Of a DNA stretch of 14,083 nt, positions 6,020 through 12,341 are shown one piece after another (position 1 is the stretch's first letter; each line of letters opens with the position of its first letter). The notes under the pieces were generated by a model. The model saw nothing but the letters and a program-made list of their open reading frames with translations. It had not been told where the DNA came from and did no database searches. Made by a program: the position numbers and the translations under genes. This DNA comes from CAYZXU01 sp964482535. GTDB lineage: Bacteria > Desulfobacterota > Desulfobacteria > Desulfobacterales > BuS5. The stretch spans positions 1 to 14,083 of the forward strand of contig CAYZXU010000062.1 of the NCBI GenBank assembly GCA_964482535.1, given 5' to 3'.

Positions 6020-6997
6020 ATGTGTCAGATAAAGGTTGAACATCATCCAGGTCGTCACTGCTCCAGCACAGGTCTTTGCAATCTGCTGAATTTTCATGGC
6101 ATACCGTGGACTGAAGCAATGTGTGTAGGTATCGGGGCGGGGCTTGAAATATGGTATGCCGGCATTCCGAATATGGCCAGGAGCAGACTGCTTCATGTGC
6201 GGTGCGCTGATTTTGAGGAGCGTTTTTTTAGGCATATTGACTACCCTTTTAAATGGAAAAGGCACACAGACCCCTTAGAAAGCGAAAAAGAATTATGCTT
6301 ATTGATAGACCGTGGGATACTGACGCTTTTGCAGACTGACATATATTTTCTCCCTTATTTTAATTCTGATGTTCATTTTGAAGGACACATTATTACTGTA
6401 TGGGGTTATGACGGAAAAAAGAAAGTTTTTTTTGTAACAGACACTGAAAGAAAAGATGTTCTTGAAGTTCCCTTTGATAAAATGCGCAAAGCCAGGTTTT
6501 GGAAGGGAGTCTATTTAGATATACAGGGAAATATTTTTGCACCGGAAAAGCTGTATGTCCCGAGTAATATGGAAAAGACAATACGCAGGGCTATAAAGAC
6601 AAACAGCAGCGCACTCATGGATGACTCTGATGAAGCAAAAGGGATCTGTGCCTTAAAAAAATGGAGAAGTGAAATACCTGAATGGGAACATTTTAAAGAC
6701 TGGAAATGGACTGCACGTTTTTTTTACCAGATTATTGAAAAACGGGGCACAGGGGGTGGGGGCTTTAGATCAATCTATGCTGAATTTCTTAAAGAAGCCG
6801 AGTATTATCTTCCTGAAATAGCAGCCTGCGGTCTTGCAAAGCGTATGTTTGAAGTAAGTTCTGCATGGAAAGAACTTGCAATTGCTCTTAAGAATGCATC
6901 AAAGGCAAAAAAAGCCGACTTCAGCGAAACCCATGCTAAACTTCTTAAAGTCGAAAAACTGGAAACAGCTTACCATAAGGAAACATTATCTCTATAA
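6020..6997 (+). CDS. BtrH N-terminal domain-like protein
   Basis: A 325-aa protein resembling the BtrH_N/DUF4872 family, named after butirosin biosynthesis protein BtrH, an acyltransferase with a papain-like fold. Near the N-terminus is HHPGRHCSSTGLCNLLNFHG, with C14 as the likely nucleophile. The block FEGHIITVWGYD gives H123, and VTDTE gives D141, a plausible Cys-His-Asp triad. The region around LCLLIDRGILTLLQTD is also family-like. The C-terminal part (about 200-325) is helical and charged. No signal peptide or membrane helix. Its link to the NifS-like gene before it (39-base gap) and the rhodanese after it (10-base gap) suggests one operon, but the substrate is unknown; an acyl- or thiol-transfer or peptidase role are options. 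No clear ribosome site precedes the ATG. Confidence 0.72.
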   Translation: MCQIKVEHHPGRHCSSTGLCNLLNFHGIPWTEAMCVGIGAGLEIWYAGIPNMARSRLLHVRCADFEERFFRHIDYPFKWKRHTDPLESEKELCLLIDRGILTLLQTDIYFLPYFNSDVHFEGHIITVWGYDGKKKVFFVTDTERKDVLEVPFDKMRKARFWKGVYLDIQGNIFAPEKLYVPSNMEKTIRRAIKTNSSALMDDSDEAKGICALKKWRSEIPEWEHFKDWKWTARFFYQIIEKRGTGGGGFRSIYAEFLKEAEYYLPEIAACGLAKRMFEVSSAWKELAIALKNASKAKKADFSETHAKLLKVEKLETAYHKETLSL

Positions 6998-7007
6998 AAC
7001 TTGCCCA

Positions 7008-7502
7008 ATGATTAAACATGCCCTTTTTGAAGCAGGTCTTATTATAACTGTTGCACTGATACTGTCCGTATGTATAAATTTTTTAAGACCCCATGGTATA
7101 AATTTTTTCCAGGCATATGATAATGAGTCTGAAATCTTAACCAAAGGGATTAAAAAAATATCAATAAAAGATGCCGGGGAAAAATTTTTTAAGGGAGAGG
7201 CTCTATTTATAGATGCCAGAAATTCAATTGAATTTTCAGAGGGTCATATCCAGGGAGCATTAAATCTGTGTGTTGACAGCTTTGAAGAATGGATTAAAGA
7301 ATTCCTGCCGGCAACAGATCCGGAAACATTTATTATAACCTACTGTGACGGCATTGAATGTGAGCTCGCGGAAAATCTTGCCCAAGAGCTTTATTTTGCA
7401 GGTTTTAATAATATCTGCTATATGTCCAATGGCTGGTCATTGTGGAATGAAAATTCACTGCCCGTATATACGGCTGACACAAAACAGGACTCATCTGAAT
7501 GA
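7008..7502 (+). CDS. Membrane-anchored rhodanese-domain protein
   Basis: A 164-aa protein with one N-terminal membrane helix (about residues 8-26, LFEAGLIITVALILSVCINF) followed by a single rhodanese domain. Domain motifs are FIDARNSIEFSEGHIQGALN (D69, R71), then the active-site loop YCDGIECELA with the likely persulfide-forming C113 and a second cysteine C118, then CYMSNGWSLW. Rhodaneses carry sulfane sulfur on that cysteine. The LRPHGINFF segment just after the helix resembles similar proteins of Desulfobacterota that I recall near DoxX/MauE-type genes, but none is visible here. The ATG at 7008 was chosen because it puts the helix at the start; a longer reading from 6876 would lie inside the BtrH-like gene. 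Which side of the membrane the domain faces is not clear. Confidence 0.85.
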   Translation: MIKHALFEAGLIITVALILSVCINFLRPHGINFFQAYDNESEILTKGIKKISIKDAGEKFFKGEALFIDARNSIEFSEGHIQGALNLCVDSFEEWIKEFLPATDPETFIITYCDGIECELAENLAQELYFAGFNNICYMSNGWSLWNENSLPVYTADTKQDSSE

Positions 7503-7838
7503 TACCTGGGTCACCATCTCTTTTTTTTCGATTATTCGGCGAAGCTCATCCTGCGTGCTCTTATCCCTTACAGGTTCTGCAATAGTAACAAGATTGCCGT
7601 TTTCGTCTGTTTTACTTTGCCATCCTTTAATAAAGCCTATTACACTCACATAACAGCAGCCTCCTGAACCGCAGCATGTGGTGTCGAAAACACCAAAACC
7701 TGTAAGATATAAAATTTCCCGGCCATGGAATGGCAAGCGCACATTGCCTGTTAAAACATAATGGCCTCCTATGGCATAAACCTCTTTATTCAATTCATTA
7801 TGTAAGTATTCAACTTCTTCGTTTTTTTTTGGTTCGTT
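7491..7838 (-). CDS. Partial Cys-rich protein, N-terminus lost in assembly gap
   Basis: The frame ends at TGA (7493-7491) and is open leftward in protein terms from there up to the N run at 7839, giving at least 115 residues. A TTG at 7793 is an in-frame start candidate, but the upstream codons (reading NEPKKNEEVEYLHNE) look coding, so the real start is probably beyond 7838. An ATG at 7945-7943 on the far side of the gap could be it. The protein has the striking block FDTTCCGSGGCCYVSVIGFI, preceded by YAIGGHYVLTGNVRLPFHGRE and followed by a charged helical end. I recall similar uncharacterised proteins in sulfate reducers but no function. The paired Cys-Cys motifs could bind a metal or form disulfides. 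Its 3' end overlaps that of the rhodanese gene tail to tail by 12 bases. Confidence 0.72.
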   Translation of the reverse strand, partial: NEPKKNEEVEYLHNELNKEVYAIGGHYVLTGNVRLPFHGREILYLTGFGVFDTTCCGSGGCCYVSVIGFIKGWQSKTDENGNLVTIAEPVRDKSTQDELRRIIEKKEMVTQVSFR

Positions 7839-7938
7839 NNNNNNNNNNNNNNNNNNNNNNNNNNNNNNNNNNNNNNNNNNNNNNNNNNNNNNNNNNNNNN
7901 NNNNNNNNNNNNNNNNNNNNNNNNNNNNNNNNNNNNNN
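7839..7938. other. Assembly gap of 100 N
   Basis: Exactly 100 undetermined bases. A run of this round length is the usual placeholder for a scaffold join of unknown size, so distances and reading frames across it cannot be trusted. It interrupts the Cys-rich minus-strand gene on its left. Confidence 0.99.
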
Positions 7939-7965
7939 TTTCCATGTTTAATATCGGCCTTTATT

Positions 7966-8220
7966 CTAAATTTTTTTCAATTTTTCAAGATTATTATATT
8001 TTAAAAGAAGTTCAATCCATCTGCTGATTAAGGGTACAAGAGCATCCTTTCTTTTTTCAGACAGTTTTTTTTCAACCTCCAAAAGAGCATCGGCAATATC
8101 CATGCGGTCGGGTTCCTGATCAAGAATATATCTGTATATTTCACAGGCCTTTTTTAATTCCCCCTGATTAGCATAGACTCTGGCCATGGTTACAGTATAA
8201 AAAACTGTATCTTCAGTCAT
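7966..8220 (-). CDS. Small TPR-like protein
   Basis: An 84-aa protein with at least one tetratricopeptide-like repeat: TVTMARVYANQGELKKACEIYRYILDQEPDR (about residues 10-40) has the A/G/Y/P pattern of a TPR helix pair. A second, amphipathic helical part (ALLEVEKKLSEKR) and a hydrophobic-basic tail (RWIELLLKYNNLEKLKKI) follow. TPRs bind other proteins. Its ATG overlaps the stop of the ftsB-like gene by one base (TAATG), so the two are translationally coupled. That suggests a role tied to the cell-division or envelope genes upstream, but no partner is shown. No signal peptide or membrane helix. Confidence 0.8.
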   Translation of the reverse strand: MTEDTVFYTVTMARVYANQGELKKACEIYRYILDQEPDRMDIADALLEVEKKLSEKRKDALVPLISRWIELLLKYNNLEKLKKI

Positions 8221-8516
8221 TATTTTCCTTTTCCGGATTTATTCGGTTTAAATATTATCTCGTCTTTTCCTATGACACCAAGTTCTTTTCTCGCAACATC
8301 TTCAATAAATTCCGGGTCATTTTTCAACCTGTGGATTTCACGTGATAAAACAAAATTCTCTTCTGAAACCTTAAAACTGTTTTTAGCCAGAATATGCTTT
8401 TCCTTTTTTAATTTAAGCAGATCAAAGAATCCACTGTCACCGAAAAAAGAGAGCAGTATAAGAGAAATAAAAAGTATGGCTGTAATGAATAAAAGTATAG
8501 GTTGTTTCAGATTCAA
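8220..8516 (-). CDS. Septum formation initiator FtsB/DivIC family protein
   Basis: A 98-aa bitopic membrane protein of the FtsB/DivIC family, part of the FtsQLB divisome complex that activates septal peptidoglycan synthesis. It has a short cytoplasmic start, one membrane helix (about residues 6-25, PILLFITAILFISLILLSFF), a coiled-coil helix (about 35-68) and the family signature HRLKNDPEFIEDVARKELGV followed by KDEIIF. The domain after the helix should be periplasmic. No ATG fits; the start is a TTG at 8516 that overlaps the murJ stop (TTGA), a tight coupled junction. The stop overlaps the start of the TPR gene. Whether it is FtsB proper or a paralogue cannot be told from sequence alone. Confidence 0.88.
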   Translation of the reverse strand: MNLKQPILLFITAILFISLILLSFFGDSGFFDLLKLKKEKHILAKNSFKVSEENFVLSREIHRLKNDPEFIEDVARKELGVIGKDEIIFKPNKSGKGK

Positions 8517-10090
8517 TTTTTTATCACACCATTTTTAATCAGACTAATTACAAATTTAAGCTCCGTGCTCTTAAGCAAAAGAGAAAATATACTGTACATA
8601 ATAAACCCTGTTAAAACACCGGAGAAAATTCCCCCAAAAAGTTCTATCATGGTTCCTGCTTCGCGGGGAATAATCATCCTGGAAACTCCCCACACGAAAA
8701 TACCCATAAAAACAGAACATATAAGAGTTTTACACGCTGAAAGGCATATGCCTTTCCATCCAAAGGAGCCAAGTCTTGATCTTAAAAAAAAGATAAGCAG
8801 GCCGAAATTAAGCATGGAAGACAAAGATGTTGCCAGTGCCAGCCCCCTGTGGCCCAAAGGCTGCATCAGAATAATCCCCAAAATTATATTGACGATAATA
8901 GATATTGCTGCTGTCCGTACAGGAGTTTTTGCATCCTGAAGCGCATAAAAAGTTGAGACTACTATGCGCACGCCTGAAAAAGCCCACAGACCCACACTAT
9001 AATACAAAAGAGCTGATGCAGTCAATCTTGATGCTTCAAGATCAAAAGCTCCTCTTTTAAATAAAAGCGCCACAATAGGTTCCCTTAAAATAATCAGCCC
9101 TGTCATTGAAGGTATGGTTATAAAAAAAACCAGTTTTATGGCATGTGCAAAAGTATCTCTTAAGGAGTCAAAATCTTTTGCTGCAGCCTGTCTTGAAAGA
9201 CTCGGCAAAACAGCGGTGGCAATTGCTATGCCGAAAATTCCCAGTGGAAACTGAACCAGCCTGTCTGCATAGTAAAGATATGAAATGCTCCCTTCGGGAA
9301 GCAAAGATGCAAGAAGCGTTCCCACCAGAACATTAATCTGATACACAGCGGCTCCGAAAACGGCGGAAAGCATGAGGCCGGCAACTTTTTTTAACCCTGG
9401 ATGATATAATGCAGCTTTTTTCCAGAAGTAGAATCTTTTTTTAATAAGAAACGGGAGCTGAAGAGAAAGCTGTAATGCTCCGCCGGCCAGCACTCCAATG
9501 GATAGCCCCTTAATTCTTGCCGCCCCGTCTAATGACACAAAAGATACAATAACCATGGAGCTTATCATTGCAATATTCAGCAAAACAGGCGCAAGTGCAG
9601 GCGCAGCAAAATGACCAAGTGCGTTAAGTATCCCCATGCATAAAGCAACCATGCATATAAAAATTGTATAAGGAAACATTATCCGGGTTAAAGTTACTGT
9701 GATTTCAAACTTTTCAGGAGATTCAGTAAATCCTGGCGCTATTGCCCGTATTATAAAAGGTGCGGCAATTATTCCGCATAAAGCTACAACAAAGAGGATT
9801 ATTGATAGAAGCCTGATGGCAGACCTTGCCATTTTAAAGGCTTCGTCCTCCCCTTTATTTGCAAGGTATTCTGAAAATACAGGAACAAAAGCTATGCTGA
9901 GAGAGCCTTCGCCAAAAAGCCTTCTTAGCAGGTTGGGTATTCTAAAGGCTGCAATGAATGCATCCGCATAAATCCCTACCCCGAAAAACCAGGCAAAAAC
10001 AAGGTCCCTCACAAGACCGAAAATGCGGCTGATAAAAGTAGAAGCGCTGACTATGCCGGCAGCTTTGGTCATTCGGGAATTTTCAGACAT
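8513..10090 (-). CDS. murJ: Lipid II flippase MurJ
   Basis: MurJ (MviN) moves lipid II across the inner membrane for peptidoglycan synthesis. The 525-aa length and the many hydrophobic helices (about 14 expected) fit. The N-terminus is highly typical: TKAAGIVSASTFISRIFGLVRD with R22 and R28, then FIAAFRIPNLLRRLFGEGSLSIAFVPVFSEY, which holds the conserved arginines of the central cavity. Later family blocks include YADRLVQFPLGIFGIAIATAVLPSLSR and FYALQDAKTPVRTA. The ATG at 10090 lacks a clear ribosome site; an in-frame ATG (M7) is the alternative start. It is the first gene of a minus-strand unit with the ftsB-like and TPR genes, and is divergent from alr, another peptidoglycan gene. Confidence 0.97.
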   Translation of the reverse strand: MSENSRMTKAAGIVSASTFISRIFGLVRDLVFAWFFGVGIYADAFIAAFRIPNLLRRLFGEGSLSIAFVPVFSEYLANKGEDEAFKMARSAIRLLSIILFVVALCGIIAAPFIIRAIAPGFTESPEKFEITVTLTRIMFPYTIFICMVALCMGILNALGHFAAPALAPVLLNIAMISSMVIVSFVSLDGAARIKGLSIGVLAGGALQLSLQLPFLIKKRFYFWKKAALYHPGLKKVAGLMLSAVFGAAVYQINVLVGTLLASLLPEGSISYLYYADRLVQFPLGIFGIAIATAVLPSLSRQAAAKDFDSLRDTFAHAIKLVFFITIPSMTGLIILREPIVALLFKRGAFDLEASRLTASALLYYSVGLWAFSGVRIVVSTFYALQDAKTPVRTAAISIIVNIILGIILMQPLGHRGLALATSLSSMLNFGLLIFFLRSRLGSFGWKGICLSACKTLICSVFMGIFVWGVSRMIIPREAGTMIELFGGIFSGVLTGFIMYSIFSLLLKSTELKFVISLIKNGVIKN

Positions 10091-10105
10091 AAAAATATTT
10101 TAGAC

Positions 10106-10134
10106 ATTATTGGCCTGTATATGTCAAGGGTCAA
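10106..10134 (-). promoter_or_regulatory. Candidate sigma-70 promoter for murJ
   Basis: On the minus strand TTGACC (10134-10129) and AATAAT (10111-10106) are separated by 17 bases, the ideal spacing. The -10 ends 16 bases before the murJ ATG, so the leader would be very short. An overlapping TTGACA (10127-10122) is a second possible -35, with TAAAAT at a longer spacing. Pattern match only. Confidence 0.4.
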
Positions 10135-10170
10135 GTTCTAAAGAAATTTTTTGTTTAAATCCAAAAATAC

Positions 10171-10211
10171 TTGCTTTTTTTACCCATAGTTCTTATCTAT
10201 ACATCTATAAT
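10171..10211 (+). promoter_or_regulatory. Possible promoter region for alr
   Basis: A perfect TATAAT lies at 10206-10211, 30 bases before the alr ATG. There is no good -35 at 16-18 bases; the only resembling hexamer, TTGCTT at 10171-10176, is about 29 bases away and too far for it. In this AT-rich divergent spacer the hexamer could be chance, but alr must be transcribed from this 151-base region since murJ faces the other way. Confidence 0.3.
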
Positions 10212-10241
10212 TATGAGACTTTTTAAATCTATCCTGAAATC

Positions 10242-11438
10242 ATGTTAAATAATAACCGGAAATTTCCCCAGGTTTGGGCTGAGATAGATCTTAATGCTGC
10301 TGCACATAATGTGCGTGAATTAAGACGAATAACAGATCATAATGCCATCCTCATGGCTGTTGTAAAGGCAAATGCGTACGGCCACGGCATGATCGAAATC
10401 GCACAGACAGCTCTTGCAAACGGCGCTGAAATGCTTGGTGTAGCAAGGCTTGACGAAGGCATAAAAATAAGAAAAACCGGCATTAAAACGCCTGTCCTGA
10501 TTTTTGGGCATACCCCCTGCGAGCTCGCTCAAAAACTCTTGGAATTTGATTTAATTCAAACCGTATCTTCATTGGATTCAGCAGTTCAACTGTCAGAAAT
10601 TGCCTCTTTAAATAAAAAAAAAATCAGGGTTCACCTGAAAGTGGATACAGGAATGGGCAGGCTTGGTATTTTACCACCGGGTATGCTGCCTGATTTTAAC
10701 ATTTCTAAAGATAAGGTTTCCTGCAATCGGGCATTAACAGATGTTAAAGCCATGGCGATGCTTCCTGGTCTTGAGCTTGAAGGTATATATACGCACTTTG
10801 CCACAGCAGATTATCTGGATAAGAGCTATGCAAGAAGGCAGTTTAAAATTTTAATAGATTTTATTGAGATGCTGTATAAAGAGAGGATAGAGTTTAAATT
10901 AAAGCATGCTGCAAACAGTGCGGCTATTATTGATATGCCGGAAACACATCTTGACATGGTTCGCGCAGGGATTGCAATTTATGGTTTATACCCCTCCGAC
11001 AATGTTGATAAAACAGGTATTGCTCTTAAACCTGCAATGTCATTTAAAACCAGAATTGTTTATCTTAAAAAAGTTCCGGCAGGGTTTAAAGTCAGTTATG
11101 GATCAACTTACACCACTAAAGCTCCAACAACTATTGCCACCATATCTGCAGGATATGCCGATGGCTTGAATCGGCTTTTGTCATCAACAAAAGGGCGTGT
11201 TCTTATACGGGGCGTTACAGCCCCTATAATAGGCCGTATATGCATGGACCTCACCATGGTCGATGTTGGCCAAATCCCTGAAGTTAAAATTAACGATGAG
11301 GTAGTAATTTTCGGCACCCAGGGAGATGCATCCATAACAGTTGATGAGATTGCATTGAAGTTAAAGACCATTAATTATGAAGTGGTATCGACTATTACAG
11401 ACAGAACAAAAAGAATATATACAGGTTTAAAATCGTAA
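10242..11438 (+). CDS. alr: Alanine racemase
   Basis: This PLP enzyme interconverts L- and D-alanine to supply D-Ala for peptidoglycan. The PLP lysine is K42 in AVVKANAYGHG, and the second catalytic base is Y305 in ISAGYADGLNR. Other family blocks are VWAEIDLNAAAHNV at the start, KVDTGMGRLG, IYTHFATAD, LDMVRAGIAIYGLYP and APIIGRICMDLTMVDV. Both catalytic residues are intact, unlike those of the NifS-like and SDR proteins in this window. At 398 aa it is slightly long, with a short extra segment after KVDTGMGRLGILPPG (about residues 145-172). The cytoplasmic enzyme's gene is divergent from murJ, and the CxxCC gene follows 15 bases after its stop. Confidence 0.97.
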   Translation: MLNNNRKFPQVWAEIDLNAAAHNVRELRRITDHNAILMAVVKANAYGHGMIEIAQTALANGAEMLGVARLDEGIKIRKTGIKTPVLIFGHTPCELAQKLLEFDLIQTVSSLDSAVQLSEIASLNKKKIRVHLKVDTGMGRLGILPPGMLPDFNISKDKVSCNRALTDVKAMAMLPGLELEGIYTHFATADYLDKSYARRQFKILIDFIEMLYKERIEFKLKHAANSAAIIDMPETHLDMVRAGIAIYGLYPSDNVDKTGIALKPAMSFKTRIVYLKKVPAGFKVSYGSTYTTKAPTTIATISAGYADGLNRLLSSTKGRVLIRGVTAPIIGRICMDLTMVDVGQIPEVKINDEVVIFGTQGDASITVDEIALKLKTINYEVVSTITDRTKRIYTGLKS

Positions 11439-11453
11439 CGGAGAAAATTATAT

Positions 11454-11477
11454 ATGGAAAGCCAAATGGAAAGCCAA
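11454..11477 (+). repeat. Tandem 12-base repeat at the start of the CxxCC gene
   Basis: ATGGAAAGCCAA occurs twice in direct succession (11454-11465 and 11466-11477), followed by a third ATG. It duplicates the start codon and encodes MESQ-MESQ. The repeat is in frame, so copy-number change would only add or remove four residues and alter start spacing. Confidence 0.95.
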
Positions 11478-12191
11478 ATGATTCCTGTTTCTATTAATGA
11501 CAAATTCCAGTTTTCATGTTCTAAAGAGGCTCCCTGCTTTAATGAGTGCTGCAGAGATTTAAACCAGTTCTTAATGCCCTATGATATTTTGAGGTTAAAG
11601 AACGGAATGAAAATTTCTTCAGAAGAATTTTTAGGAAAATACACTTTGCGGCATACAGGTCCTGAAACCGGGCTGCCCGTAGTTACTCTGAAACCGGATA
11701 CGGCAGATCAATCAAAACAATGCCCCTTTGTTACACCTGAAGGATGCCGCGTTTATGAAGACCGTCCTTCTTCCTGCAGGATGTATCCACTTGCGCGCAT
11801 GATATCCAGATCCAGAGAAACAGGTGAAATTACTGAACATTATGCACTGTTAAAAGAGCCCCACTGTTTTGGCTTTGGCAGGGGTGAACCTGAAACAGTT
11901 AAAGAATGGATTAAGAGCCAGGGGATTACTCTCTATAATGAAATGAACGACAAGCTGATAGAGATTATCAGCCTGAAAAACAGGGTTTTACCTGGCCCCC
12001 TTGACATGAAAGCAGGCTCTCTTTTTTTTATGGCATGTTATAATCTTGATGCATTCAGGTCGCATATTTTAAATAATGGGATGCCGGAAGGTTTTAATCC
12101 GGATTATATGGATGAAGCAGTAAATGATGATGTAAAACTGTTGGATCTCGGTTATCAATGGATAAAATTTGTGCTTTTTGGAAAAGTATAA
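11454..12191 (+). CDS. YkgJ-type CxxCC zinc/iron-chelating domain protein
   Basis: A 245-aa protein of the YkgJ/CxCxxCC family (PF03692), predicted to bind zinc or an iron-sulfur cluster through conserved cysteines. The N-terminal cluster is C22, C28, C32 and C33 in FSCSKEAPCFNECC. The second is C90, C98 and C108 in QCPFVTPEGCRVYEDRPSSC, followed by RMYPL, the family signature. The C-terminal 100 residues are helical and less conserved. Function is not settled for the family. A GGAGA site is about 11 bases before the first ATG. There are three in-frame ATGs at 11454, 11466 and 11478 because of a tandem repeat, so the true start is uncertain by up to 8 residues. It probably shares a transcript with alr. 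Confidence 0.9.
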   Translation: MESQMESQMIPVSINDKFQFSCSKEAPCFNECCRDLNQFLMPYDILRLKNGMKISSEEFLGKYTLRHTGPETGLPVVTLKPDTADQSKQCPFVTPEGCRVYEDRPSSCRMYPLARMISRSRETGEITEHYALLKEPHCFGFGRGEPETVKEWIKSQGITLYNEMNDKLIEIISLKNRVLPGPLDMKAGSLFFMACYNLDAFRSHILNNGMPEGFNPDYMDEAVNDDVKLLDLGYQWIKFVLFGKV

Positions 12192-12279
12192 AGAAGAAAT
12201 AACGCACGAACGGAAAACAGCAATTTTTATTCAACAGCCTGTTACAAATTTCAAGTAAAATAATTTTTAATGCGCAATA

Positions 12280-12310
12280 TAATACATGTAATTTTGTAAT
12301 ACATGTATTA
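12280..12310. promoter_or_regulatory. Paired palindromic operator-like site before the SDR gene
   Basis: A perfect 14-base palindrome, TAATACATGTATTA (12297-12310), is preceded at 12280-12290 by an 11-base direct copy, TAATACATGTA. The shared core is TACATGTA and the repeats are 17 bases apart. The upstream copy overlaps a perfect TATAAT (12278-12283). This arrangement fits binding of a dimeric repressor, with both sites on roughly the same DNA face region, controlling the SDR gene that begins 31 bases later. No -35 is clear and no regulator gene is adjacent, so the function is inferred. The rest of the 12192-12341 spacer shows nothing else. Confidence 0.45.
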
Positions 12311-12341
12311 TATAACAACCTGCCAAGAGAAAAGTAAACTG

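Noticed and set aside
6876..7007. Longer N-terminus for the rhodanese protein
   Set aside because: The extra 44 residues come from another frame of the BtrH-like gene and would bury the membrane helix; ATG 7008 gives a normal anchored protein.
12224..12243. Possible terminator after the CxxCC gene
   Set aside because: Only a short AACAG/CTGTT repeat is present and no T-run follows, so an intrinsic terminator is not supported.
12303..12341. Upstream ATG for the SDR protein
   Set aside because: It lies inside the palindrome and adds 13 residues ahead of the usual SDR start; ATG 12342 gives the standard N-terminus.
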